A stretch of 64,000 nt of DNA from Oscheius onirici (GCA_932521025.1 OW051468.1:6014064-6078063), one strand, 5' to 3'; counted from the first letter of the stretch, positions 11,522-23,480 are shown. Program-made: numbers and translations. The notes: generated from the letters alone by a model not told the origin.

Positions 11522-12544
11522 ATGAATTGTATTCTGACGTAATAGAGCCTTTTTTGGGCGATCTAATCGAATTAGACAACTTGTCTCAAATTAGCAAAAT
11601 CTAGACATCAGACTTCCTCCTTCTTTTGTGTATTCCCAGGACTCGTTTTTGTGACGAAAGAATAGTTTGAAACAAAGCCTCGACCTTCACACGACTTTCC
11701 CCTTCTGGTAGTTTTGTTTTCATCTCTTTCGCGATGAAAGTGAGAAGAAGAAGAGATTGCTTTCGTCGGATATCCATGTGTCACAGTCAGTAACGGGTTT
11801 CCCGTCACAGAAAGCTCAGAACGGCATTCTCCCTTTTTTCAAGGCGAAGAGAGAAAGTTTTACACTCTACTGGCAAAGGAAACCCAGCGGAACCTAATGG
11901 TCTGTTGTTTGGTCGTTGAAGAATAGTAACGAAGACCGCTGATTGATTTGATTAACCATTTTATCGATAACAATAGATCTGAATGAACCTGAGAAAAATA
12001 ATTATTTTTGGCTTGATTTTTGTTGGAAGGTAAGAGGTTGTAGCCGGCGGTTTACAGAGATTATTGAAATCTCGAGAAACATCTAGATCATTTTACAACA
12101 GTTTTTTTCAAAACGTGATTTCTCAACTTTATAATGTTGTAGATCAGTTCGAAAGATCAATTAAAGTTCCAGATCGAGAACAAACAGAAAATTCCAAGTT
12201 TGAATTCCAAGAAAAGGTCTGGAAGTGCGTACTAACAGTAGTAATACGAAGTACTGTTCTCTTGTTTGATATGCAAAACTATAGGCAGCTGATGAGTGGG
12301 TCACATGCAAAACAGAAGTTTCCCTTTAGCCTTCTCCTTCCATAATTTCGTCGGGAACTAAACGGCTGTCGTCTCAAATTGACCGTGATTGGAAAGAAGA
12401 AAAGGCGTGAAGCGGCCTCTCTCTCCAAAAGGGGGGTCACAGCACCCCGAGGCTACAATAAATCTTCCACATGTTTTATTGTGATGATAGCGGGCGGAGA
12501 ACCCGCTCTCCCTTACGAAACTGGATCGCGCGCCAGACGCCGCT
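11522..12544. other. Intergenic region without recognised genes
   Basis: About 1 kb between the receptor and the carboxypeptidase. Open frames are short and show no family features. No repeat seen elsewhere in the window was noticed here. Confidence 0.5.
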
Positions 12545-14746
12545 ATGGGAAGAGCCAGCGGCTGGTGTCCTCTCGTGCTCTTGGCATTCGCGACTCTCAT
12601 AGCAGCCAATAGCAACAAGACACGACTTTCTGAAGAGATATTTTCTGTTTATCGTCTTCTTCCGACCGACTTGAAACAGTTCCAGTATGTCAAAGACCTA
12701 TATGACAAGGCAGCAGAGAATGATGTGAGTTTAACTTTGCTTTAGTCCCTGGAAATGGTTTACGATATTTCTGTTATTTTACGAGCTTGAAGGACACGTT
12801 AGAATCTACAACTTGGAGAATATTGTAAGCTTGAAGTCTTTTCCCCAAAAGTTGGCGCAATCAGGAAGTGGTTCTCACTCGCGAAACTTTTGTCTTTACT
12901 TTTTCGTTAGTTACACATTTAAACCCCGATGCTTGAAAGCTATAGAAACATCAGTTTGAATCCGTAAAACAATACTTCGTAGCGACCCCTTGTTTTCAGT
13001 TAAACTTCTGGAAATCGGCCAAAGAGGTCGGCGGTTTTTTCGATGTCATGGTTAGTGACTCGAGCCGTGAAAAACTCTTGAATCAACTTCGATCAACCAA
13101 TGTGACCTTTCTTCAAACCATCGGCGATGTGGAAACCCTGATTAAACAGCGAGAACAGCGACCAAAACAACGACGTCTTCACGACGAGAGCGGGACGCCC
13201 GTCTACGACTTCAAGAGCTACGGTAGCTACCCTCAAATGGTCGCCTGGCTCAAGGCTCTAGCCAGAAAGTATCCGGACATTGCTCAGTTTATTTCTATTG
13301 GAAAATCAAATGAGGGTAGATCAATTGATGGACTTGAGGTAAGAGGCTAGAAAGAAGTTTGCATAAGAAGTTGTAGATTGGAACGAGAGGAGTGAACAAG
13401 CGGATATTCTGGATCGACGGAGGTATTCATGCGAGAGAATGGGTAACTTTGCCCACGACGTTAATGTAGATCTTTGTAGGCGGCTCCTCACACGTCTCTT
13501 TACTTTATCCATCAGGTGAGTCAAGTGTTACTCAGTAGATACTAACGACTGGCACTGATACAAAAAATGATGTTTTCAAGTTAATCTCTCGCTACCCTTC
13601 GGACCCCTTCATCAAGCGGCTTATCGAAGAAATAACCTTTGTCATCGTCCCGTGCGTCAATCCCGATGGCTATGAGTTCACAAGATCTTCCAGCAATCCT
13701 CACGTAAGAAATCTTTATGCATTTTCCATCTTTTCTGTAGATTCGTTTATGGCGAAAGAACCGTTCCAAAATGATCTGTCGAAAAGACTCGTGGGGAAGG
13801 AATCGCTGCTGTCGAGGAGTTGATCTCAACAGGAACTTTGACTTTCATTTCAAAGAAAGTGGGACGAGTGATGATCCCTGCTCAGAGATTTACCAGGGCT
13901 CTGGACCGTTCAGTGAGCCTGAAGCGAGGTTGGAAATGATTTCTTGTTTCATTTATCTTTATCAGAGCTATTCGAGATGCTATCATGTCCAAACGTTACA
14001 AAGGACGAATCGACGGCTACATCACGCTTCACACCTATTCACAAATCTGGATCCATCCATATGGGCACAAGAAGGATTCGTATCCTGGTGACATTCACGA
14101 ACTCGTAGGTTTCATCTCAACTGGTTCGAAATCCAATCATAAAACTTCTATCAGTGTTTACTTCTTTTTCCAGTACGACGTAGGAAAGAAGGCAGCCAAG
14201 GCACTCCAAAAGCTGTACGGAACGAAATATATTGTCGGAAGTGGAGCTGATACCCTCTGTATGTTATCAGCACTTTCATCACTCTGCTGTTGTTTTTACA
14301 GACCCAGCCTCAGGAGGTTCCGAGGACTGGACCAAACACGAGGCCAAGGTCAAATATGTTTATCTATTGGAGCTGAGGCCTGACGAGAAAAGTGAGTTTG
14401 GTAAACAGAGAAATTGGAGAGTCTTTCAGATTGGGATGGCTTCATTTTGGACGAATCACAGTTGATTCCGACAGCCCGAGAGACCTGGGAAGGCGTCAAG
14501 GTTGTGGCAGAGGCCATTCTGAAAAAGGCCGAATCGATAAAGGGTAAGATCTTATTGGGAAGAAAACTGAAATTGTTTTAAGCCACCCAAGCTCCGAGAA
14601 AGTTCCAATTCGGCGATAGAACGGACGGTAGCTGTTTCGATCTACGACACGCCTGTAAGCGCTGGGTGGCTGAGAGGGAGGATCTCTGCAAGTCTGTGCC
14701 GATCTTCATGAGAGAAAACTGCGCCTATTCGTGTGGACTGTGCTGA
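12545..14746 (+). CDS. Secreted zinc carboxypeptidase (M14) with C-terminal ShK-like domain
   Basis: Removes C-terminal residues from peptides, in the secretory pathway or outside the cell. The first exon begins with a basic residue and a hydrophobic signal core (LVLLAFATLIAANS). A propeptide follows (LNFWKSAKEVGGFFDVMVSD, starting near 13002). The catalytic domain shows SIGKSNEGRSIDGLE, the zinc pair HARE in WIDGGIHAREW, PCVNPDGYEF, the substrate-binding GVDLNRNF, the third zinc ligand in LHTYSQIWIHPYG, SGGSEDW, and YLLELRP with the catalytic Glu. The last exon (about 14582-14746) encodes a six-cysteine ShK-like module (DGSCFDLRHACKRW to CAYSCGLC). Nematode carboxypeptidases such as SURO-1 combine these parts. 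About ten short introns. An AATAAA lies about 75 bp after the stop. Confidence 0.9.
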
Positions 14747-16024
14747 CGAGGTGGCTCGATCGGGTAATAGTGCTTTAATTATGTGTGCTGTACACAGTGT
14801 AGATTTGTTGATCGCTCAAGAGAATAAATTTTGTTGTCCTTTGAACACCGTTTAGTGGAAAGTATCCTTGACAGAGGTACAATTTCGATCAAGAGACCCG
14901 AGTTGACATCCCAGTTGTGCCTGTCAGAATTGAACTGAATCCTTTGATTGTTGTAAACTCTTTTCAATTAGCAAAAACAAACTTTAAATTTAACTCTGAA
15001 AATTAGGAGCACAAAAGCTACAAAAACAATTTGTTGTTTTTTTCATAAAAGTTTTCCAAAAACAACAAAAAACATCGTAATTGCCACAATTAAGAATTAC
15101 CGTAGAGAGTTCTGTGGAGAGCAAGTTAGTATCGACTCCAGCGCTCCTTTTCTTCATGTCAGTTTTATTTTCTTCGATCCGAAAATAGTTCAATCAGGAG
15201 TAGCAAATAAAACAACTTTCAGGTACAAGCCGACTGGAAAAGCTGCCCGCCTCGCCGCAACTCAGCAGTGATAGTGCCGAATAAATCGAATAAAGACGAT
15301 TATTCGACTCTTTTATGCATTTCACACACTGACAGTAACCATGGAGCTTTCTGGGGCTTTGAAAATCTCTTCTTGAACTCTCTTGCACCTCTTCTCGTCT
15401 TTGTTATTCCTAGGTACTGCATCATACTGACTGTACACAGCTTTCCTACTTCTGGAACAGTGTATTTGTAGTATACTTTCTGTTTGTCAATTTGTTCTTT
15501 GGAACGATGTCACAGACCAGGCTTCCGCATAAACGTAAACGGTTCAATTGCGAGAAAAGATGAAGATTCGCAAAACGGTATAACTCTTGAATTTGAATTT
15601 CAATCGTCTCATTTTGGCCAACTGCGTGGAACAAAAGTGGTACTGAACAAACAACGAAAACCCATCTAAAGAGAGGCAATAGAGTCTTGCGTCTATATGC
15701 ATTTCTCCAGATCTGAACAAAGAGGACTGTGTACTTTTGGCCGGGAGGATTGATTTCCAGCTGACTGCCACCTTTTTATCAGTCTTCCCAGCTCAGCGCT
15801 GTCTGACGTGTTCATTTCTTGGTTCTTCTCCTATTTTGTTTTCAACCTGTACAACTTTCATCACAGAATCTCTGTTTTTCGCTTGTTTTCCCGTCACATG
15901 TTAATATAACAGGGCTTTTGATCGTACCAGTAAGACACACGTGTGAGGGGCTGACCAGCTGTTTACAGCAAACAAAGTAAGAGCTTTAAAAGGAGTCTCG
16001 TATCTCCGGAGAGAGCAATCAGAG
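14747..16024. other. Intergenic region, no convincing gene
   Basis: Starts with the carboxypeptidase polyadenylation site and ends with the promoter of the SH3BGRL-like gene. A minus-strand frame at 15446-15679 begins with a signal-like segment, but lacks any other support and is not called. Confidence 0.45.
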
Positions 16025-16595
16025 ATGAACCAGCTGAAGCTTGTGACCTCTTCCGTTTCCTTCAACCCTCAGGTAAGTCTTGTGACTTTTCAAGCGTTTC
16101 TCGACCATATGATTTAATTTTTTGGCTTTGTGATGTTCGGCAAAGTTGTAGTTCTTTATCTTCACTACTACTTTGCAGAACATCAAAAATTTGTAAAACG
16201 AAGCCTTTCGTCTCTTTGAAAGATAACATTCTGACTGCTTCAGATTAGAGGACGACAGCGAAGAATCGAGATGATTCTAGACTCTATGCACATTCCCTAC
16301 ATGATCGTCGATATTTCCGTGGATAAGCACTACCGAGAACTGGCCAGAGGAAATGTTCCCGCTCTTTTTGTTGACGAGGAATTCATTGGGGTGAGTCTGG
16401 AGAGAAAACTTCAAGTGAAAAACGGGGTAAAAAGATAGTCAATGGAGGTATTCCCTAACGGCATTCTTATCAGAAAAGAGTCCCTAATTTCAGAACTTTG
16501 AAGACTTTGAGACAGCAGTAGACGGCGGCCTCCTGTTCGAATTCCTCCGATTGCCTCCAGAACCCGAATTCGCTCCTCCCATCCTGGCTACCTAA
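16025..16595 (+). CDS. SH3BGRL-like thioredoxin-fold protein
   Basis: Three exons, 16025-16072, 16244-16390 and 16494-16595, all joined in phase 0 to give 99 residues, close to the size of the family. The sequence runs MNQLKLVTSSVSFNPQ, then IRGRQRRIEMILDSMHIPYM, then VDISVDKHYRELARGNVPAL, FVDEEFIG, and ends NFEDFETAVDGGLLFEFLRL plus a proline-rich tail. The order of beta-strand, helix, the NVPALF cis-proline region and final helix fits glutaredoxin-fold SH3-binding glutamic-acid-rich-like proteins. No CxxC redox motif is present, as is usual for this family, so it is probably not an active oxidoreductase. Intron 1 carries a short palindromic repeat (16142-16184). Confidence 0.8.
16142..16184. 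repeat. Short palindromic repeat, diverged copy
   Basis: A diverged copy of the roughly 50-bp hairpin repeat at 23431-23480, with arms near GTTGTAG and CTACTTTGCAGAACATC. It lies in intron 1 of the SH3BGRL-like gene. Confidence 0.5.
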
Positions 16596-17489
16596 CAAGA
16601 TCACTTACTAAAAACTCGGTCTGTACATAATATCAGTGTAGAATGAAATTTGCTTTCAATGTTTGCCCTCTATTTCCTGTGCGTCAAAACGGACTATGAC
16701 TGGACGCTTTTATTACTTGTTTATGGTGATATCACCTGAAAAGAACGTCTTTACCAGAGGCCGAGAACCAGATCAAACAATTTTTCAAGTGATCTCTAAT
16801 GTTTCTTGTTTAAACGTTTTCGAGTAAATTTTCTGATTTCCCTTGAAGTACTCTCAAATAGACTCTGGATTGTTACTCTAAACTGCCAAAGATCCCGGGG
16901 AACGTGATCAGAGTTGACTTGAAAGGTGTCTACGGACTTCAAAAGTTGTCATGAGATTGAAAGTGGACGATAGATCAGACGATACAGTTTGCGGAACAAA
17001 GTATATAATCAACCATTGATCCGATCTTCAAGATTGTTTGAAACTCAAGCCAGAATACTTTTTTCGGATCATCTTTTTGGCAACCACGACGCACGCAAGA
17101 TTCTCAACCTATGTCAAAAAAATATCGACTAGAAATATTGGTTCTGAACCTTGATTCGAAGTCAGAAGAAAGCTATCTTCTCAGAAATCTATTGATTTGA
17201 TAGGGCAGATGAATCCGTGGCAATCGATCATCTCGATAAAGCAAAATGACTCAGATGTGCCGATATCGATGGTTCCTTCTCAATTGAAAGACTGTGTCAC
17301 GACCCAGAGATAAACAGCTGCAGTAGAGGGCGAACTCAGCATTTTCTTTGGAACGCGACTATCGCGCGACGTGGCATGGACCGATTCCCGTGTCCTCACT
17401 GACCTTATTTACGAGTCTGTCCCGACTAAAAACAGCTAGACAAATACTCTTTCTATTGCTCTTTTAGAAAAATTGATACTTTTACAGAG
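16596..17489. other. Intergenic region
   Basis: About 900 bp between two plus-strand genes. No coding or repeat feature was recognised. It should contain the SH3BGRL-like 3' UTR and the TM9SF promoter. Confidence 0.5.
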
Positions 17490-19921
17490 ATGAACTCTCA
17501 AGCCTGGCTAATTTCTGTTGTTCTTCTCACACTATGTTCACTAGAACACGGCTTCTATGTGCCCGGAGTGGCTCCAGTAGAATTCAAAAAGGGAGATTCG
17601 ATCGAAGTTAGGGTAAGAGCATATAGAGTTTCTTCAAAAAAAAGGATACAAATTAGGCTATCAAACTGACGAGTACGAAGACAGTCGTCCCTTATGAATA
17701 CTACACTGTTCCTTTCTGCAAGCCCGAGGGAGAAATCCAATACAAATCGGAGAATCTGGGGGAGGTTATGCGAGGAGATCGCATCGTCAACACTCCAATT
17801 CATGTAAGATTTCGATATTTTCTTGATTCTAACGTGTTTATTCAGATTTCCATGAAGAACAACATGGCTTGCAAGTCGTCGTGTGCTGACTCTCATGAGA
17901 TCAGCGAAAAGGAGACGGCTACTTTGATCAAGCGCATCAAGGAGGACTACCATGTTCATTTGTAGGTTTAGTTTTTTTTTAGCATAAATGCAGAAATTGA
18001 AAATGTATCTTCAATCTTTACAACAAATCTCATTTAGATTGGTCGACAACCTTCCCGTTGCCACCAAATTCAAGGTCCAGACTGGAGAAATCTTCTATGA
18101 TCTTGGATACAGACTTGGATGGACTACCAAGGACGGAAAGGTTTTTCTCTTGTCAACAATTTATTCACGCAACTTCAGGTGTTCGTGAACAACCACCTCG
18201 ACTTTATCCTGAAATATCACGAACATGTGCCTGGAACTTACAGAGTTGTCGGCTTCGAAGTGATCCCGAGATCGGTGAAGAGTGTCTCCTTCACTGGAAA
18301 AACGAAATTTGGTGTAAGTGAAGGTAAAGATAACTCCTACAATTGTCGTTTAGGAATGTTCAGCGACATCTGGAGAAAAGGAGCCTTTCGAGTTGAAACA
18401 AGGAGCTCAAGAAATCCAATTCACGTACAGTGTCACCTGGGAAGAGAGCGCTGTCCCATGGGCCAGTCGCTGGGACGTCTTGCTTTCGACGAAAGGAAAC
18501 GATATTCATTGGTTCAGCATTCTTAACAGCATTGTCGTTGTCGTCTCTCTTTCTGGTAGAGTTTCTTTTCTGTCAAATTTTCTGATGGCAAAAAGTGAAA
18601 ATAAGTCATATCGATAAAGTCAAGCAAAAGGATGAAAGAAGTAACCAAATTAGATTGACGATAACTGGTTTCCAGGTTTCTTGAGTGTCTCCATCGTCCG
18701 AACTGTTCGCCGAGACATTGCCCAGTACAACCGAGATGATGAAGAAGATGATACTCTAGAAGAGACGGGCTGGAAACTCGTCCACGGCGATGTCTTCCGT
18801 CCCCCGCCTCATCAAATGATCCTCGTGAATATGGTCGGAACAGGAATTCAGCTTCTCGGAATGGTCGGAACTGTCGTCTGTAAGTTTTCCTCTTCTTTAC
18901 TCTTTTGAGTCAAAATGTTCAGTGTTTGCCGCCTTGGGAATGCTGTCTCCTTCCAGTAGAGGATCTCTGATGTCAGCAGCCGTCTTCCTCTTCTGTTTCT
19001 TGGGACTCATAAGCGGCTATCACGCCGGTCGTCTTTACAAGACGATGAAGGGAAAGAATCCGATCCGCTGTGCCGTTCAGACCGGAACACTGTTCCCATC
19101 TCTGATCCTCGGAAGCGGATTTCTTCTGAACTTTTTCCTCATCAGTAAAAGTTCTTCTGGGGCTGTAGGTTTCAATATATTTTGGTTGCACATTCATGTT
19201 CAGATTCCCTTCGGCACAATGATTGCTCTTCTTTTCATGTGGCTCGGAATCGACCTGCCTTTGACGTTCCTTGGTTTCTATTTCGGATACCGTAAGCAGG
19301 TAAAGAGAAAACTCTTTATAAAGTTTACTCTCATTTTCAGCCCTACACCCACCCCGTCCGAACGAACCAAATCCCCCGTCAAGTCCCCGACCAGCCCTGG
19401 TATCTACGAACCGTCGCCTGTACTCTTCTCGCTGGTGTTCTTCCTTTCGGAGCCATGTTCATCGAGCTCTTCTTCATCTTCTCTGCCATCTGGGAGAACC
19501 AGTTCTACTATCTTTTCGGCTTCCTCTTCATCGTCTGCCTCATTCTGTGCATCAGTACAGCCCAGATTGCTATCGTCGCGACCTATTTCATGCTCTGTGC
19601 CGAGAACTACAGATGGTGGTGGAAGTCGTTCTTTGTCAGTGGCGGCTCAGCAGTTTACGGTACCTCCTGACAGTCCTTTAACATTAGTTGATTTCAGTAA
19701 TGTTCTATGCCGTCTTCTATTACTACACAAAGTTGGATATCGAGGGATTTGTCCCCACTGTGCTTTACTTTTCCTACTCGGGCCTGATGGCTTTGACTTT
19801 CTGGTTTTTGACCGGCACAATTGGATTCTATGCTTCCTACGCTTTCTGTAAGTTCTGATCCAATAGATAAAAGCACCAATTTTCAGTGAGAAGGATCTAC
19901 GGCGCTGTAAAAATCGACTAA
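17490..19921 (+). CDS. Transmembrane 9 superfamily (EMP70/nonaspanin) protein, TM9SF2/4 type
   Basis: A nine-span endosomal/Golgi membrane protein. The signal peptide [20 protein letters not shown] precedes the lumenal hallmark [15 protein letters not shown]. The lumenal domain includes [31 protein letters not shown] and [16 protein letters not shown]. The first membrane segment, [14 protein letters not shown], is followed by a cytosolic acidic loop ([22 protein letters not shown]) and [20 protein letters not shown]. Eight further spans follow, with [24 protein letters not shown] and [13 protein letters not shown]. The C-terminus [11 protein letters not shown] carries the KxD-type signal known to keep this family in the Golgi through COPI. 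About a dozen short introns. An AATAAA near 20018 ends the transcript. Confidence 0.93.
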
Positions 19922-20122
19922 CCACTTGATCTTTCTCTTCTGCAGTTCTGTTGTGATAACTTTCAATTCTCGAGTGGTATCTGCGGGTGCCTCCAAACTG
20001 TATTGGGACTATGTGTGAATAAACATATTTATTTTCATTCTCTACTTTTATTGTGGTCCATTTACCAACTAACCATACTGGAAAATCTGTCCCTTTGAAC
20101 TCTAACAGTCCATCAGAATGTC

Positions 20123-21798
20123 ATGAGTGAGAAGAAGGAAAAGGATCCGCTCATTGCCAGGTAAAACTTAACATTCATTGCCCTAACATTCTACAGAGCC
20201 CTTCTGACGTTCGGAGGCGTCTTTGGCTTCCATCGACTCTACTTGGATCAAATACCCGAAGCTTTCATCTACTTTTCGTCGTTTGGTGTCTTCGGGATTG
20301 GATCAATTCTGGACATTTTCACGATTCATTCCATGGTCGATGATTACAATGACAGGATTCTGGCGGATCCAGAGGAACATAAAAAGTTCAAGTGAGAGTC
20401 ATTTATCATTTATCCTGAGCGATTCTCGATACCGTACCATATTTTATTAGTACCACGTCGTCAAAAGCTCTCTTCAACTCCCTCTGTTCAGAAACGGTCG
20501 TCTGCAGCCACGGCTCTCAAAACTTGTCAGAAGTTCTGTTGACCAGTTTGTCTACAGTATCATGTATTCCATGTGGCTCGGATTTCTCTGTTGGGTAGCT
20601 GGAAGCATGACCTTTGGACATCCTCTACACCAAAGTGTTTTGATGATTTCTTCTGTAGGAGCCGCCGTCTGTGCAGGTTATCAATCTATTTGAATAGAAC
20701 CTACATTTTGTTCAGGTGTGTACATAGTAGGAAACAAGGGAGAACAGTCGCGAGACCTTCTCTACATCTGGATTTCTTCGCTCAGCGCTGCTTTCATATT
20801 TGTGAGTACCATTCAATTCTTCAGCTCTTGACAGACAACTTCTCAGAGTCAGTAATTGTTCATCCGGTGAAAATAAGATCAAAGACAGAAACTTTTCAGG
20901 GAATGCTTGACACGAGTGTCTTTCGAACGCTCCTAGCTTCCGCTCTCGTGGGAACTGTTATTGGGAACAGAACAGCCCAGATCCGTCCTCCCCAAATGAA
21001 GCAGTACAACTATAAACACTTTGTGGTACAACTCTTAACTTTTTGCCAGAAAATTGTAAACATTACAGTTCTGGTCGTCACTCTTCCTCTGTCTCATATG
21101 CATCATTGCGCTAGGAGCAAGTCGACATATCCTTCATCAACGAGTCTCTGTAGTCAAGTCCGGAGAGAATACTGTAATTAGTTCTGTAGATCAGTTGGTC
21201 CAGGACAGAATGAGTAATATTGTCAAGTTGAATAGGTTTGTCAACGTACTTTTTAAAGGAGAAACAAATCTCAGGTTCTTTGACGGAGCTACGAAGATTG
21301 AATACAATAGGGTCAACTCGGGAAAGAAGGTTCGTTCCAACTCTTTGATTTGATCAAAATATCCTTGACGGGATCTAGAAAGTGAGTGTTTTCAGCCTAA
21401 ATCGGGCTCTAGCTGGTGGGATTTCGACCTTGCACTTCGAGCTCCTGGCTGGGCTGACCAGATCACAGTTCTGATCGTGGACATTTTCCGAGCGGAAACC
21501 CGAGTAGCTGTTGGCAGTCTAGATGTGGAGCCTCTCCAATGGGCACTCTGGCGAATGTATCTTATTCTGGTATGATCTTTTCTTACTTTCAATCCTAGCT
21601 TTTCAGTATTTTGACACGTCTCCATTTGTCTCAGATCGGACCATGAACAAGATTTGTTTACGACATGCTAACGAGAAGAAGGATGGGAAGAGTGCTGAGA
21701 AAAAGGTTCTTGTTAATGGACTTGGGACTAATTGACAGTCATTTCAGGACATTGCCTCGAAAGCGGTGGATCGAGGATGTGAAGTGATGAAGTTGTAG
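20123..21798 (+). CDS. TM2-domain multipass membrane protein (DNAJC22-like N-terminus)
   Basis: Begins MSEKKEKDPLIARALLTFGG and continues GVFGFHRLYLDQIPEAFIYF, a TM2 domain with its hydrophobic pairs and the HRLYLD turn. Later exons give more membrane segments (IMYSMWLGFLCWVAGSMTFG, SVGAAVCAGVYIVGNKGE, LASALVGTVIGNRTAQIRPP, WSSLFLCLICIIALGAS), then a soluble tail with SSWWDFDLALRAPGWADQ and QWALWRMYLILYFDTSPFVS. DNAJC22 proteins start with the same TM2 layout but end in a J domain; I see no HPD motif here, so the J domain is absent or the relation is only partial. Short introns throughout. Molecular role unknown. Confidence 0.75.
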
Positions 21799-22012
21799 CC
21801 TGGACATAATCTAAGCATAGTCACCATTTGATCTCAGAACGATGAAAATTGGATCTTCGGAATTTGTTTGAAGATCTTCAAGTTTCCAGTGGAAACTTTC
21901 CACCACTATTCAGACAGAAAATAGACTTGATGTGGCTCAATCCAAAGAGATAGACTGGCGATAGGTCAGACGGTGAACGAATGATGTACAGGTTATCTTT
22001 GCTCGTGTACTA

Positions 22013-22026
22013 CCCCCCCCCCCCCC
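22013..22026. repeat. Poly-C tract (14 C)
   Basis: An uninterrupted run of 14 cytosines between the TM2-domain gene and the end of the minus-strand gene. Likely length-variable. Confidence 0.9.
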
Positions 22027-22061
22027 ACGCCGAACAACAAATATAGATGCACATATTTTAT

Positions 22062-22987
22062 CTACCTCTGCTCGTAGATCTCAGCGAACTCTTCGTCATC
22101 TTCTCCTTTGGGTTCCTGGACCGACACTTCTCCAGGAGTCGGGCTAGGACTGCCGACAAGCGGAGGACAGAGAACACCCTTGGCCGAAGGAGTAGAGCCG
22201 GTCGTCGAGATGTTCGGAGCAGCCATCTAAGCCCTGCTTGCCGGAACTTGAAGAGTAGCTCCCTCATAGTAGTGATGAGTATGCGTGCCGCCGTGAAAAT
22301 CCAGCTTCATTTCCCTGAATATTAGAATTCAGAAGCTTGAGCGAAACCTATAACCTTATCCAGTGAACAAGACGATTCGAGTGTTTTCAAAAGTTTAGAA
22401 ATTGTAAGCCTTCTGAATTAAAAACTACAATTGCTTTCAAAAGAATCTTTTTGTCCATGACAATTAATAAAACTGTAATTTGTTTTGTGGATTCTATCTA
22501 CCCCCATTCTCGAGTCTAATTATAACCAAACAAAATTAAGAAAACTCACCGCACGTTGAAAATCGGGTTCCCCAGAACGATCGGAGTCGGGTGTCCTGTG
22601 GCCGGGTCGTCTGGTTCCGGCTCTCCGCTCTGCTGTTCCTTCTTCTCGGCCTCGATCGGCGGTGGCTTCACCGCATCGTCCATCTGTTCCCGCTCGTCCT
22701 GTACCGTTCGAAATCTACAGTATTTGTCCTTTAACAAGTACTTCAGCATGACGTCAAGAAAGCCTCCTCTATCCGAGACAGTAGGAGGGAAGCTGCTGTC
22801 GTCCCACTAAATTAAATATTATTTGATAAGAGACATCACTCACCTCGCGAATCCAGCGCCAAACGCTTTCTCCCGTCTTTTTTTTGCCTTTCTGTCCAGC
22901 TACCCACTTGTTAACAGCTCTTTTGTCGACGGCACGAACATCTTCGCGGAGAAGAAATGCCAGCAGCTTCTCTATTTGGTGACCCAT
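22062..22987 (-). CDS. Unrecognised protein with an in-frame amber codon
   Basis: Exon 1 begins MGHQIEKLLAFLLREDVRAV and is followed by a lysine-rich patch and WRWIRE. A 41-nt intron (near 22808-22848) joins it to WDDSSFPPTVSDRGGFLDVM, LKYLLKDKYCRFRTVQDERE and an acidic, proline-rich segment ending NPIFNVR. A longer intron (22329-22553) joins in phase to EMKLDFHGGTHTHHYYEGAT, LQVPASRA and then TAG at 22227-22229. The same frame reopens at once with MAAPNISTTGSTPSAKG and ends in an acidic tail, GEDDEEFAEIYEQR, at 22062. The protein may stop at the amber codon, or the tail may be used by readthrough, by splicing, or as a second frame. No family is recognised; a faint likeness of the middle helix to Sec62 is not enough to call. 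Confidence 0.55.
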
Positions 22988-23113
22988 TTGAACTGATGGA
23001 AGAACTCCTTGATATAACTCCCGAAACTCCGATCGTTTTCTTTGGCTTTCTTAAAACTTTTTTTCGTAAACTTTCTTAAACTTAGTTGGCTTTCTTAAAA
23101 CATGGAAAAAACC

Positions 23114-23228
23114 AAACATGTGCGCTCGGACCGGCCTCAGCCGGTCCGGTCCAATTTTTGAATGGCGGCGGGCGGACCGGACCGGTCCAATTTGAAAAAC
23201 GGACCGATCCGGTCCAGCGCACATGCTT
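23114..23228. mobile_element. Small GC-rich palindromic element (MITE-like)
   Basis: About 115 bp with inverted ends ACATGTGCGCTCGGACCGG and the reverse complement of CCGGTCCAGCGCACATGC. The interior repeats the motif GGACCGG/CCGGTCC several times and is far richer in GC than its flanks. No coding capacity. Confidence 0.65.
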
Positions 23229-23430
23229 GTAAAAAACCTTCAGTTCGAGGGATTCATAAAATTGAGGAACTGAAAGACTTGGAAGACAACGACAGGAACT
23301 GAAAGAGGTGAACTCGAACCGATCTTGTGTCTTTTAGACAATAGAAACTCTATTGAAATAAAACGGCATACTTCTCCTTCAAAGGTTGTATTTGATTAAA
23401 AGAGTTTGACTAGCCTTTCGACTTTGCGAT

Positions 23431-23480
23431 GTTCTACAATCTTGTAGAGGAGATCAAAAGCTACAACTTTGTAGAACATC
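23431..23480. repeat. Short palindromic repeat, best copy
   Basis: A roughly 50-bp hairpin: GTTCTACAATCTTGTAG, then AGGAGATCAAAAG, then CTACAACTTTGTAGAAC. Related copies lie at 1-50, 16142-16184 and 35686-35734. Confidence 0.7.

Noticed and set aside
15446-15679. Minus-strand frame with a signal-like start
   Set aside because: The hydrophobic start is suggestive, but the remainder has no cleavage-site context, cysteine pattern or neighbour support.
18922-19851. 309-codon open frame in the TM9SF gene
   Set aside because: It is the true exons read through short introns and then out of frame; the Ser-rich second half is not protein-like, and the spliced model gives the conserved TM9SF sequence.
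22546-22987. Possible Sec62 relation of the unrecognised minus-strand gene
   Set aside because: Only a faint resemblance around the LLKDKYCRFR helix; the membrane spans required for Sec62 are absent.
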